Positions 9,700-20,414 of a DNA stretch of 64,000 nt are shown piece after piece. Position numbers and translations under genes: made by a program. Within the stretch, counting starts at the first letter, position 1, and each line of letters starts with the position of its first letter. Below the pieces are notes generated by a model. The model was not told the origin of the DNA. It ran no database searches and was given only the letters and a program-made list of their open reading frames with translations. The DNA is taken from positions 42,023 to 106,022 of the forward strand of contig JAANBB010000104.1 of NCBI GenBank assembly GCA_014621425.1, written 5' to 3'. The stretch comes from Cylindrodendrum hubeiense. Taxonomy: Eukaryota > Ascomycota > Sordariomycetes > Hypocreales > Nectriaceae.

Positions 9700-12189
9700 A
9701 TGGATGAAATATCTCTCAAACCTCAGCAATCCGATCAGATCGCGATACAGACAGCGGATAATGCGTCCAAAGGGATTGAAGATGAAACTGACGTTACGCA
9801 ACGAAGAATCATTAACGACTATTCACTCTATAAGCCAATATCCATCGAGCCGGGTAGAGAACAAATCAGGTTGCTACAGGTGCTCCCGCCAAACGATGTT
9901 GACGACGACGACGAGGAGCTTGTGTGCGTTTTAGCCGATGTACCCGCGGATGCTGGCCGCATCGTGTACATTGCTTTATCTTACTGCTGGGGAGACATGG
10001 CTCATCAGCGCCAGATCAGTCTTATTCACCATAGTTTCAACGATGACGAAGATAGTATCGTCGAAGAGAACGAGGACGGGTCTACACTTTTTGCCATCAA
10101 TACGACCACCAAGCAGACTTTTAATGTAACGGAATCCCTCTACGGAGCCCTCAAGAGCCTCCGAAAGTCAGCGTCTCAGCTTAGGGAGCGTTTTCCTTTG
10201 TTAGACCACCAGCCTCTATGGGTCGATGCCCTGTGCATCAACCAAAGCGATATTAAGGAGAGAAACAGTCAGGTCGGAATAATGAGGAGCATCTACTCCA
10301 AGGCTATGTTTGTGTTTATCTGGATGGGCGAGGATGAAGATATTATGCGCGGGTTGAATATGATTGTGGGCGTTATCAGGATTCTCAGCGAGCTGTATGG
10401 AGATGCTTTCGACATCTTGAACCCGGACGACGCGCAACTCAGGACGTTCCTGTTAAATGCTGGATACGATTTTGGCAATGAGAGGTTAGGTCCGGATGGC
10501 TGTCTCCAGGTCCTAGAGCGTTTCTTCAATAACCGGTACTTTCAACGAATCTGGGTACTCCAGGAGGCGTCATGCAACGCAGAGTCAACCTTCCTTCACA
10601 TCACCAACGCACAAGTACCACTGAGCTATATACTTGTCGCCGAGCGCTGTTGTCAATTACGGGCGACGATGTATGTTGCTGGTCGACAAGGCGCGCTTCC
10701 AGCTGCATGGAGGGGGCTACTGCAACAGCGTCTGCTCCATGTGAGGGAAGTGCACAAGGAGAAGAAGGAGAGCGGGGGCATGCCACACGACCTGGAAAAC
10801 TGCAATGCGCTAGGAAGTCTGTATACCCTCTTCGAGCATACCTGCAACGAGTTTGAAGCGACGGATCCACGAGACAAGCTCTACGCGCTTTTAGACTTCG
10901 CACAAGAGACACAGCGTGGCATGAAGGCAAGAGAAGAGCTCGCGCCAGATTACAACAAGACTGTGAGTGAAGTTTTTACCAAATTCACAGTCTGGTGTAT
11001 CCGACACTCGGGGAGTCTTGATGTGCTGGGCCTTCTTTCCAGTGGTCCTCGTCGGGTTCTACCAGAGGACTTGGCTAAGTTCGGGACGGAGGATTGGCCT
11101 CCAAAGTCGTGTCTTGATGTCAGATCTCACCCTTCTTGGGCTCTTTGGCCTACCAAAGGAGGAGTATGGACTCAAGTTAGCCTGGTAAAGGTGGCTAAAG
11201 CAACACACTTTGACCTAGCTAACCAGCAAACTCTTCATTTATTCAACCTCGCTACTCATCCGACGATCAGTCTTCCCGAGGACTTAACCCACCGCTTCCT
11301 CAGTCTCGGAGGTAAACGCATCGGGACGGCCAAGTCCATCATGCGCATGCCGTTGCAATGTTTGCAAGTAGCGAAGAATGAGAACTCGTTTTTGAAGAGT
11401 ACCTGGGCATCGGATGCGTTACAACAAGACATGGAGAAATCCTCAATGTCGCACACCATTGCTCTGACTCATCCCTATCGTGGTATGGCATTGAAAAGTG
11501 ACCTCTCCATTCTCTGGCTTATGGTTCAAAAAGAGAGGTCTCCGGCTGTCTTCCTCCATGACGAAGCAGTCGAGGCAGTCGAAGCCCAAGAGTGGTTGGG
11601 TAGGGAAGGTGGTAGATACCAAGGCAAAGAGGAGCTCATGTTCCGAGACTTTATTGAGACGCTGCTCTTGAGCTCAGTCTACCGCGGCGAGAACTCTTTG
11701 GACCACCATGACGATCGCATTCCAAACGGACCCTGGGACGATGAGACTATAGCGACGAGCCTCGCATTGTTTTGGGCAGAGAATGACCCTCGTTTTGTGT
11801 ACACCCCGCCAAGGATCGGCGAATTTCTGAAGGGTGAGATGTTTGCGAGGGGCATCTCTCAAACCAAATTGTTCCCATTTCTTTGCTGCGGCGTGGGCAA
11901 ATGCTTCTTCATCACGGAAGATGAGCGGATGGGAATGTGTCCGCCTGACACACGCCCCGGTGACATTATCGTTGCACTATTCGGATCGCGTGTACCGTTT
12001 GTGGTTCGCCCAGTGAGAAGGGAAACGAAGTTTGAGGGGGACGATTGGGCCTTTGAAGGCTGTGAAATGTTGAAAGACCAGCTGTATCGGTTCATCGGGG
12101 AGTGCTATGTCCATGAGCGCATGACGAGCTCGTTTTTAAAAGAACAGGATACGAAATTGGGCGAGTTGGAAGTTTTCAATTTGTGTTAG
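9700..12189 (+). CDS. HET-domain (heterokaryon incompatibility) protein
   Basis: A single intronless frame encodes 829 residues. The HET domain spans about residues 85-290 with its hallmark blocks IALSYCWG (about 90), LWVDALCINQ (about 172), an S-x-A-x-x-V-F-I-WMG segment, and RIWVLQEA (about 282). A long C-terminal region follows with TDPRDKLYALL, the usual block after HET domains, and a terminal segment PGDIIVALFGSRVPFVVRP that is also common in this family. HET domains are NADase-type or TIR-like death effectors in allorecognition. Whether this one takes part in incompatibility cannot be told from sequence. It lies alone at the edge of an accessory, repeat-bearing interval, as such genes often do. 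Confidence 0.93.
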   Translation: MDEISLKPQQSDQIAIQTADNASKGIEDETDVTQRRIINDYSLYKPISIEPGREQIRLLQVLPPNDVDDDDEELVCVLADVPADAGRIVYIALSYCWGDMAHQRQISLIHHSFNDDEDSIVEENEDGSTLFAINTTTKQTFNVTESLYGALKSLRKSASQLRERFPLLDHQPLWVDALCINQSDIKERNSQVGIMRSIYSKAMFVFIWMGEDEDIMRGLNMIVGVIRILSELYGDAFDILNPDDAQLRTFLLNAGYDFGNERLGPDGCLQVLERFFNNRYFQRIWVLQEASCNAESTFLHITNAQVPLSYILVAERCCQLRATMYVAGRQGALPAAWRGLLQQRLLHVREVHKEKKESGGMPHDLENCNALGSLYTLFEHTCNEFEATDPRDKLYALLDFAQETQRGMKAREELAPDYNKTVSEVFTKFTVWCIRHSGSLDVLGLLSSGPRRVLPEDLAKFGTEDWPPKSCLDVRSHPSWALWPTKGGVWTQVSLVKVAKATHFDLANQQTLHLFNLATHPTISLPEDLTHRFLSLGGKRIGTAKSIMRMPLQCLQVAKNENSFLKSTWASDALQQDMEKSSMSHTIALTHPYRGMALKSDLSILWLMVQKERSPAVFLHDEAVEAVEAQEWLGREGGRYQGKEELMFRDFIETLLLSSVYRGENSLDHHDDRIPNGPWDDETIATSLALFWAENDPRFVYTPPRIGEFLKGEMFARGISQTKLFPFLCCGVGKCFFITEDERMGMCPPDTRPGDIIVALFGSRVPFVVRPVRRETKFEGDDWAFEGCEMLKDQLYRFIGECYVHERMTSSFLKEQDTKLGELEVFNLC

Positions 12190-13339
12190 ACACTGCTTCA
12201 ACCTCACTAGTCATTTATTGAGGTCGATGGGGAGGGTTTTAGGTACAGCAAGGCAGACTGAATGTCTAGCCTCATTGTGAGAATCATCATGGAATAATTG
12301 GAACTATTGCGGTCATCATTAGCTATAATCAATTTTTTACCATCCTTGATATGCTGATCCTTGGCGCGGCACGTATGTAGAGCTGAAACGCACAGAAGGT
12401 CTAATGGCAAACGTGGACAAGACACTGAATATCATCCGCCATCCCAATCGGGCCACCAATGCGATTGTCCTTGACGGCCGGTGCGTGGAGTGGCCCCGCA
12501 AAAGCTCCAACGTCGTCTTGCATTCAGCCATCCTTGTATGTCACAGCTGGGTATCTGATCTGAAGATCGTGCTTGTTCGTATTCATCTCTTGGGGAGTCA
12601 ATACCAATCGCGGCTGGATTATATCGAACGACGTCAGAGTTAGTGTGAGGATCTATGCCAAAGCCAAGGGTCAAATGGTCAAATAGTTCAAATGTTTAAG
12701 TAGATGAGAGGGAATCTTGTTACAAAATATCCAGAATTGAAGATTCGGCATGTTTTCTGAGTTGCGGATGATCCCTATTTCTGGGGGCTATTGCTTCCTA
12801 TGGTGGCACCCCCACTCGCATTTGACTTGGACTCGTCCGAGGTGTGTTCTCCGGCACGAACATGCCCAATACCGTTCCACGGATCTTGCCTGGAGCTCTG
12901 GGTCAACCAAGAGTCCATGGGACTTGAGACCTGAGGTGCCGAACTATGCCGGTCCGTATTTGGGTCAACTCCTCTACAAATGATACTCGATTAGAACTTT
13001 TGATTCCTGTTTAGGGGGCCAACTTTTGCAACGTACTCTCTCGGAACCTTGACCCAAGTGTCTGAGTTGACCTTTGTATCCGCCGAGGAAGAAGACATAG
13101 TTCGTCTTTCTGAATATTTTGGCTGGAACTTGAGGAATATTGAGAAAAAGATCTAATTCAAAAGTTGGCTGTTGGTTGATCTTGTTTTTCAGAGCTTTGA
13201 TCGTTGGTGATGAATTACTGCCTATACATTATAGTTATCTGGCGGAAGTGGCCTCTATATATCCTCAAGACAGTGTACTAAACTATCTAGCACATGGTAT
13301 TGTGATTCTGATGCCATCGAAATTCATGCGAGACCTTAG
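12190..13339. other. AT-richer non-coding interval
   Basis: No convincing gene is present. The interval is AT-richer than the housekeeping part and includes an isolated GGGGGCCA motif at about 13016, the same core as the repeat cluster that follows. Confidence 0.5.
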
Positions 13340-13532
13340 CTGGGGCCAGTTTTCTCTGAATACCACAGTGGGCTGGGGCCAATTTCCCACACCAAAATTC
13401 TGGCCCCAAACTCCAGAGTCCCGAGCCGAAAGATCACTGTGGCAATGAGCTGACTTGTCCCACTCGTAGTTTGGGGGCCATTTCCTTATTCCGAGGTTCC
13501 TTTCTTAGGTTGGTTCCCGAAACTGGCCCCAG
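13340..13532. repeat. Inverted-repeat (MITE-like) element with GGGGCCA motifs
   Basis: CTGGGGCCAGTTTTC at 13340-13354 is matched in inverse orientation by GAAACTGGCCCCAG at 13519-13532. Nested copies of the core occur at about 13372 (CTGGGGCCAATTTCC), 13402 (inverted) and 13470. The element is about 190 bp with no coding capacity. I could not find a clear target-site duplication, so a mobile origin is inference. Confidence 0.45.
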
Positions 13533-13855
13533 GGTTAACTTTCATGCCGAGTGTGATGTAATGCCTCTGATCACTTTTCTGAAAGCATGCGCTGTTACAC
13601 AGCACCTCATGACCATTTATTTGTTATGAATCTATCCAATTCTCAAAATGAAAGATGGCCTGCACTATATTCCCATTTAATAATTACAGCATTCGACCAT
13701 GCGGCCAAAATTGGCCAAACCAATGCGCAGTGTCAAGTTTACCTGGCGATGCATGCATATCATAAATTAGAGATTGATTAGGATGAAATACTACAAGATG
13801 ATTGCTTGGATCCTTAAAAGCAGAGACAGGAAGGGGTCCTGCATTCTTAATATTA
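13533..13855. other. Short non-coding gap
   Basis: This gap lies downstream of the uncharacterised minus-strand gene. A small palindromic CGGCCAAAATTGGCC occurs at about 13700. I see no gene. Confidence 0.45.
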
Positions 13856-15039
13856 TCATGACAGTAGAGATACCTCCACCTCCTGCTCTTCTCGCAAATT
13901 CTCCCGTTTCCGTCTCCGTCTCCTTTTATCCCGTTGCTTCACTGTCTTCCGACTTATGATGGCTTCCTTTGTTTCGGGAATATCCCATGGGAAACTTTGC
14001 TTCAACGTAGTAGCATAACTCATCCTCGGGGGCACTAAAGCGTTCATCCCCGCATCAAACCCGCCCGTGACCCACGGTACGCTGGGGGAATCCAAGGCCA
14101 AATTCTTCAGGAATGCTTCCCACTTAGACTGACGACAATGTTCTATTTGCCGGAGATGCGACAGGGATCCGTATGTTTTGTCGATTCTAACAATTTCTTC
14201 CCTGTATGGAAGAAGTTCCCCATTATTGTGGAGCAACTGGCGGTATCGGAAGTCAACCAGATCCCATGCCCTAAGATATGTGAGGCATTGAGGCGGGTCA
14301 CTACCTTCACCTCTTCCATGGAAGTCGGATGATTTAAGAAACAAGAGGAGTTGGCATCTTGCTTCTCGTAGAGCATTGTCTGGTGATGGTGACGATCGTC
14401 TGGCGCTGCCGAGGCTGATGTGCGGATAGTTCTGACTTGATTTACCATTGACCACTTCATTGGTTGTCATGAGCACTGCGTTTAAATGTCTAAGTACCAT
14501 GAGAGTCCCTTTTGTGATTCTGGACAGTTGGAGAGTGAGCGGTGACGGGCTTTTAGGGAGGTAATCAAGCCTGGTAGCCAATTGATTGTGCAGCTTCTGC
14601 AAACTTTTTGCGTCATTGGTGAGCGCCCGGGGAGGGGTTTCGCTGTCCAGTGACTCGATAATGAGAAATAATCGTCCATTTTGGTAGATCTGATCCAACC
14701 CTCTGGCCATGCGTCGCTTGATGTATCGTTTGCGCGATTGGCGAACCTGCAGGCAAAGCCCCTCAAGAGCGTACGCCTCGGCCCTTAGAACTGTGGTTGG
14801 GTCTTCGAGATGGGAAACGAGGAAGATATCGGCATGGGAACCTGACTCCTCAAAACGTAGAAGCCGATAAGAATTTCCCACAAAGGCTCCTACGAAGCTC
14901 TCATATGGCACGCGGAGCTTGGAAACTTGTCTTCGAGGCGTGGGTGGAGTGGCTCGTGGCCTAGAACTGTCAATTGAGAGCCCATTAGTACTTACAAGTG
15001 GAGTGCTTAAGAATAAGCATCGTACCTAGTGACTGACAT
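13856..15039 (-). CDS. Uncharacterised fungal protein with basic C-terminus
   Basis: Two exons, 15026-15039 and 13856-14966, join through a 59-bp intron with donor GTACGA, branch TACTAAT and acceptor GACAG. They give 374 residues starting MSVTSSRPRATPP. I do not recognise a named family. The N-terminal part (GNSYRLLRFEESGSHADIFL, then AEAYALEGL and a repeated Arg-rich RKRYIKRRM block) recalls degenerate, kinase-N-lobe-like proteins that are common in Hypocreales, but no catalytic kinase motifs follow. The middle is helical. The C-terminus has KQRDKRRRRRKR, a probable nuclear localisation signal. The gene lies between two clusters of GGGGCCA repeats, so it may be accessory. A textbook branch site and a continuous frame argue that it is intact. 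Confidence 0.6.
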
Positions 15040-15660
15040 GATGTTTCAATAACAATCTACATCCAAAAATAAAAACGAGTGCAAGTCGGTTTCGCACGAT
15101 CAGTTGCAAGCTTCGGGCTCAGTCTTTGTTTTGAACTTGTCTGCCTCATGATTCTAATTGAAGTGGAAAACAAGGTACACGCACGCGGTAAACAAAAGCC
15201 CAACCCAAACAACAAACACCAAATCTCATCCATTGGGCACCCTCAAAAGTCTGGGCAGCCCAGGGATGGCGTTTGTGTTTAGAGAGGCGCAGGGCTCTGT
15301 TGAGCTGGCGGCACAGTGCCTGAGCATATGCACAAGTGTTTCCTCGGCCTGTCGTCGCCAGAACGGTGGGAGGCCGCGGCGAGTGTGCACCTAACTCGCG
15401 TTTTTGGCGATTTGGTCATCCACTATCTTGGAAGGTGAAGCGGGTAGTCGGTGAAGCTGGCTCGTAGGTCTTATACAGGGAGACTGGTGGATGTGACTGG
15501 CCGGTTGCTGGAATGCCGTGACTCAGAATGACATTACCTCGGCAACAACTGCGCGAGATTTTGAGCATTTTGTCTTGGAATGGCCTCCCTTCATGAGGCA
15601 CATCTATCTATGTAGTTTCCCTAGACAGTACCTCACGGAGTTACATCCAGGTACTGCGGT
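15040..15660. other. Intergenic
   Basis: This is the 5' flank of the uncharacterised gene. No coding sequence is convincing. Confidence 0.4.
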
Positions 15661-15770
15661 CTGGGGCCAAATAACTGGCCTGTCGATTTCCGGTCCGTTC
15701 CCCCCTCCCTTGGGCCAGTTTCAGTCAGGGTAGCAAATCTCATTTGGGGCCAGATTTTCCGCAGGGTTGA
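15661..15770. repeat. Second GGGGCCA-motif cluster
   Basis: CTGGGGCCAAAT at 15661, GGGCCAGTTTC at about 15712 and TTGGGGCCAGATTTTCC at about 15743, followed by AGGGTTGAC, echo the cluster at 13340-13540 (which ends AGGGTTAAC). The two clusters bracket the gene at 13856-15039. Confidence 0.4.
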
Positions 15771-15827
15771 CAATCACTACGTCCATAAAAGAGGCGCCTT
15801 TCTACATTTGTCTCACGTAGCTTGGAG

Positions 15828-15834
15828 TATAAAG
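15828..15834 (+). promoter_or_regulatory. Possible TATA box upstream of C2H2 gene
   Basis: TATAAAG is followed by a C/T-rich leader at 15850-15915, as in fungal core promoters. It would fit transcription of a plus-strand unit that includes the intron at 16180-16238. Confidence 0.35.
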
Positions 15835-16179
15835 AACGTCGTGTACATCACCCTCCACCCACGCACAGATTTCATATCAAGTACTTTCTTCACCTGCCGA
15901 CACTCTCAATCCTTGGATGGTCGAAAATGTATTCCGACTCATCCCTGCCCGGTAATCGATAAGTCGCTCTGTACTCATAGATTAAATCACAGCATTCCCA
16001 GCGACATCGGATTGTCGAGCAGCTACTCCATAGCGGCAATCGCTACCCTCAAGCCGGCTTCACGGCCTACTGTTACTGACAACACCTTCAGGGGGTGACG
16101 GGGCTTGTCCCCTGACGCCTTGAGAACGGAACACTTGCTGCAGAACAGCTCGGTTGCAGTTTTGCCGTAGAATATCAAG

Positions 16180-16238
16180 GTATGTGCTCACTTGCAAGCA
16201 ATGAGAACCAACCCAACACTGACTAACTGACCATACAG
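16180..16238 (+). other. Strong intron signal without clear coding exons
   Basis: The 59-bp segment starts GTATGT, has a branch-like GACTAACTGAC and ends ATACAG, a near-ideal fungal intron. All three frames are closed on both sides, so it looks like an untranslated-leader intron of the downstream C2H2 gene or part of a non-coding transcript. Confidence 0.5.
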
Positions 16239-16527
16239 TTGAGTGAGAGGTGATGGGACAGGATAACAGCATTTAAGACTGAAAACACCAACCGTTTGCA
16301 CTTGATCACAGCCAGTCACCACATCATCTTAACTCGAATTATCCTACATACCAACACGAACCCTTGAAACCCACAGGAAACAAAGGACAAAATATCATAT
16401 TTTGAATCCATCTTCAATTCAACGTGCGGGGTGCTATTGACCCCGCGCGGTTCACATTCAGAGACACAACAATGATCATCACTTAGAACGACTTGGGCGT
16501 GGCCCATCAGATGCAACCAATTACCTG

Positions 16528-17571
16528 GTGCACGCATTCGACAATTCTTCTAACGCTCCCTTCCCCATCAGTTATGACGGGACACAGACCTCCCCCGACG
16601 GGACTGCCCAGAGTTCCTCACTGCCTTCAGATTCATCTAACACCTTCTCCTCTGACAACAATCCCTATCATCAATTCTACGCTAAGGCTGTCGAACTTCT
16701 TCTTGCGATACCTTTCCCTGATGAGGGGCAGAGCGGTGTTACAACTTTCTTGGATTGGCAGATGTTGGAACCAGGGAAGTCTGCGACACTCGAGGTTAAC
16801 GACGTCTTTCAGATGGCTCATGACTCCACAATGAACAAGAGCACATCCATGACCGAGCAGCTGGAGGAATTTCACAACCTTCTTCGGCCAACAAATCAGA
16901 CTTCTACTATTCACTCGACGAGGATCGATCTTAATAATTTACCTCCACAGATCTTGCCGAGCCCAGATTCTTTCCATCCAACCCCAAGCGAACAAGATAC
17001 TACTTCTCTAAGAAAACCGGACCTTGGGCCCCAACCAGATACCGGCGATAACATCCACGTCTTCGCTTCAGGTCTCTCATCTGTTGACAGTCAGTCGGTA
17101 TCCCTAGGCTCGCCAAATCTCTCTCCCCTGTTGACGACATCGTCAGTTGGAGAGTCTAAGATCAACAGTCCAGGACCCCGGTACCAATGTGAGAAAGGAT
17201 GCACCAAGTTCTTTCAAAGTTCAAAAGACCTCGACCGACACTATAAGAGTCGGGATCACATCTCACCTACTGCCAAGAAGTTCAAATGCCAGTGTGGATA
17301 TAATACCGCTCGAAAGGACCATTATATTAGGCATCTCAAACGAGAACGTCAATGCAAGTTCAGCCACTCTGACTTCCATTGTGTCTGCTCCCAAATTACT
17401 TCTTATACCGATCGTTCGAAGATTCTCGATCATCTAGGAGTCTGCAAGGTCGGACTCAAGCCTCCAGGACGACGGCGGAAGCAAGCAAACGACTTGAACC
17501 TTGGAACACGACCTAGAATAGAATTACACGAACACTTCACGAAGTCTAACATGGCCGAACTGATAAATTGA
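16528..17571 (+). CDS. C2H2-type zinc-finger protein (start unresolved)
   Basis: The frame is open from 16441 and ends at TGA 17569-17571. Given coordinates begin at a GTG; the first in-frame ATG is at 16762, which would give 269 residues. The Ser/Thr-rich N-terminal part before 16762 looks coding, so a small upstream exon with the real ATG is likely but I could not fix it. The C-terminal third carries a C2H2 finger (RYQCEKGCTKFF with His pair HYKSRDH), then a CQCGYNTARKDHYIRHLKRE finger-like segment and a third Cys/His block (FHCVC...HLGVC). A basic GRRRKQ motif follows. Proteins of this layout are common, mostly unstudied fungal transcription-factor candidates. Regulation and targets are unknown. 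Confidence 0.65.
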   Translation: MHAFDNSSNAPFPISYDGTQTSPDGTAQSSSLPSDSSNTFSSDNNPYHQFYAKAVELLLAIPFPDEGQSGVTTFLDWQMLEPGKSATLEVNDVFQMAHDSTMNKSTSMTEQLEEFHNLLRPTNQTSTIHSTRIDLNNLPPQILPSPDSFHPTPSEQDTTSLRKPDLGPQPDTGDNIHVFASGLSSVDSQSVSLGSPNLSPLLTTSSVGESKINSPGPRYQCEKGCTKFFQSSKDLDRHYKSRDHISPTAKKFKCQCGYNTARKDHYIRHLKRERQCKFSHSDFHCVCSQITSYTDRSKILDHLGVCKVGLKPPGRRRKQANDLNLGTRPRIELHEHFTKSNMAELIN

Positions 17572-18530
17572 AGGGACAAAAACCCCTCCCCGAATTCTCT
17601 TGCTCGCCAACCCAGTCTTTCTGTGCTCTATATTTCACTCAACAACAACACGATGGTGGCGTTTGAAAGTTTGCGATTTGCATCAGGCAGTTGTTGCTGC
17701 TTCTGGTGACGCCCCCATGATCTGATAGGAATGATCTTGCGATTATTGCCCACTGGGGCGGAGGGGATGGGACCAAGAGAGGAGATTCTTGACGAATGTA
17801 AGGAGTTCAGGGTTATTTGCGTTTTCTTCGATGGCAGTTACCCTGTCGTCTATCATACCGATGAACTATTAAACTAGAACGAAACCACATCCCTGATGTC
17901 ACGTTAGAAATAGTGCACTCAAATGTGCTAAAAGTTTGGCCTGTCCACGGTTTGGCGTGTTAAAGTTAACATGGCCATTATCAGAGGCATACCCGTTTTC
18001 TTTTTTCACCTTCTTTTTTTCCTCTTCGTTATTCCTTTTTTCAACCCCAAAAAATCAATAAAAAAACTGTGCGTTGGTTAAGCGCACCTACAAGGATTGG
18101 TCCACCAGAGTGTAACAAAGGAGTCTTGGGGGCAGGTTCTGTTACATTGTAAAGCGGTCACTTGGCGAATGCATAGATTGCACTCGCCCCGCGCTCCTCG
18201 TAGGCGTCTGTCACCTACGTTGTCAGGCTGATCCAGGCCCATTACTCTCACTGTAAGCTGCCCTTAACCCATTCTATGTGGTCGGCTGATTCTAAGCGCA
18301 GATAGGAAATACCCCAGATCCCGGTAAGTAGGTTGAGACACTCAGTCTATCGCTCGGAGTTCAGAGTTAAAGCTTATGATCTACATTCGAATTCATTATC
18401 GAATTTATCAGGAATATCCTTTATCATTCATATAACATAGAAATATGATCCCTCCCAATTTGGTTACCCTATTTATGGCATGTATTGCAATCAAGTTCTT
18501 TTCAAAATCCCTCTGCGTCTGCCTTGCCTC
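17572..18530. other. Intergenic, AT-rich
   Basis: This interval holds the 3' flanks of the convergent C2H2 gene (+) and P450 gene (-). A T-rich stretch lies at 17995-18065. Only short frames occur. Confidence 0.5.
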
Positions 18531-20414
18531 TTACACCTTCTCTGCCTTGCGGAACTCGATCATGGCACCGTTCTTAGCACTCGTAAAGGTGTCAACCAGC
18601 TGGAACTCCGACGTCCGATGTCGGCCCCATTCGTTGCCCGGCTTACCCTCGCCAGGATCCTCAATGCCAATCGCCCTTCGCATATCGAAGAGATACATAG
18701 TCCGCGCCAGGGTGTTAGTCATCTCCACATATGCCAGACCCTTGCCGATGCATCCTCGCGGGCCGACGCTGAAGGGGCAGAAGGCGCTCTGGGCCAATGC
18801 GACTTCGTCCTCGGTGGTTGGGCGGCCGGTCAAGGGGTTCATGGCGCCGACAAGCCAGCGCTCAGGCACGTAGTCAAACGGCGAGGGATAGTACGCCTCG
18901 TTATGGTGGATGGTATAGTGCGGTGTGCCGACGACAGTTCCCACGGGGATAGTTTCGCCGTCGATAGTGATACCACCAGGGAGAACCTCACGGGGGAGAA
19001 TACCGCCAACCGAGGGGGAGAGACGCATGGCCTCGTCGATGCAAGCTCGGAGGTAGGTGCAGGATCCCAGGACCGGGCCATGGCTGACCTCTTCAACATC
19101 ATTGAACTTGGAGCGGATCTCTTCTGTCACAATCTTCAAGGCACGAGCGCTGCGGGTGAGATAGAATAGCGTGGCGGCCATGGCAGTGGACGTGGTGTCT
19201 GATCCGGCGATGATACTGTTGCGACTCATGTTAGTAACATACTCGAACATGGTTAAACGAGGCTACTCACAGCAGATTTGACTCTCCCCAGAGCTCGGGA
19301 GTGCTGAAGCCCTGGCCAGTTTCGGGATCGCGGGCCTTGAGGAGGTAGTAGAAGAAATCTCGACGGTCCGTTTCCTCTCCAAGCTTGGTACGCTCTGTCA
19401 GCTGCCCCTTGCTATAAGCCATGTATCTGGCGCGGCCCGCAGCGAGTCCGGGGAAGAGGACCTTGTCGAGCTTCAGACGATCGACGACCGGCATGGTTCC
19501 ACACTGGCATTTATTAGTTCCAGGACTTTGCTCGGGCCTTTCTCACTTCACTTACAATCAGATGACGGGTTGTAGCTGCCTCGACAAGACCGAGAGCGAA
19601 GCGGTTTTCAGGGCTCTCGAGCATGTGGAAGGCCTTTCCAAAGCTCAAGTCACCAAGGATATCCATGGCCAGGTAGTTGCACCAGTCACTCATGTTACGG
19701 GGCTTCGACCAACCCTTGGCCTCGGCGCCGCCATCCTCAATGCCAATCTGCTCGCAGAAAGTGCGCACGTTGCCCAGGATGTAGCGCTGCATCTCCTTCA
19801 TGGCACCCTCGGCGAAGGCGTGGGACAAAACGCGACGCTTCCGGGCATGGAGCTCCTTGTCCCGGGTGTTGTGGGTGTTGGATGCCGGATGCACAAAGGC
19901 ATTGTAGAACTCGGACTTGCGCACGTTAGAGCGGAAACCGTAGATGTCCTTGAGGGCCTTGTTGGAGTTGAAGACGAGCGAGTTGGGGCCGAAGCGGACA
20001 ACCTTGCCTGACAGTGCCTGTTAGAGCCGGTCGGCCAGTTTTGGGGAGAATCAGATACTCACCATATTTCTGGTGCAATCTCCAGAACTCGAGGTGCCGG
20101 TCGCCCTTGTATGCGTGGTAAAGCTGGTATCCGTCTGTGATTTTGGCGATGAGGGGGCCAGGGTACTTGGCCAGAGGGTGGAAGAAGACTCGATACACGA
20201 CAATGCCGACAGCCTAAGAGCGCCAGTTAGTGACCAGCTTCATCATTTTTTGGGGCCTTGTGGCCCAATTCATCCTCCCATTATTCTCTTTTTCTTTTTT
20301 CTTCGGTGTCAAGTAATTTGACCCTCGGAAAGTAGTGCATCAACTTACATAGAGCAGCCCTCCTCCTGCAAGTAGCCCCAGCCACATCCACAGATGTCCC
20401 AAGTCAAGCGCCAT
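18531..20414 (-). CDS. Cytochrome P450 monooxygenase
   Basis: Five exons join in frame: 20349-20414, 20063-20213, 19556-20007, 19271-19503 and 18531-19215 (528 residues; introns 135, 55, 52, 55 bp). An N-terminal membrane anchor ([14 protein letters not shown] onward) is followed by the fungal P450 entry motif [10 protein letters not shown]. The I-helix oxygen-binding motif AGSDTT is at residues 304-309, the K-helix E-x-x-R at 362-365 (EAMR), the PERW motif downstream, and the haem-binding loop [12 protein letters not shown] with the Cys ligand at about residue 456. The protein should be an ER-anchored, NADPH-reductase-dependent monooxygenase. The layout resembles CYP53/CYP65-type enzymes often labelled benzoate 4-monooxygenase or isotrichodermin hydroxylase, but the substrate cannot be read from sequence. 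No biosynthetic partners lie beside it. Confidence 0.93.

Noticed and set aside
18531..20414. P450 as part of a secondary-metabolite cluster
   Set aside because: No synthase, transporter or pathway regulator lies nearby; neighbours are CWH43 and an isolated C2H2 gene.
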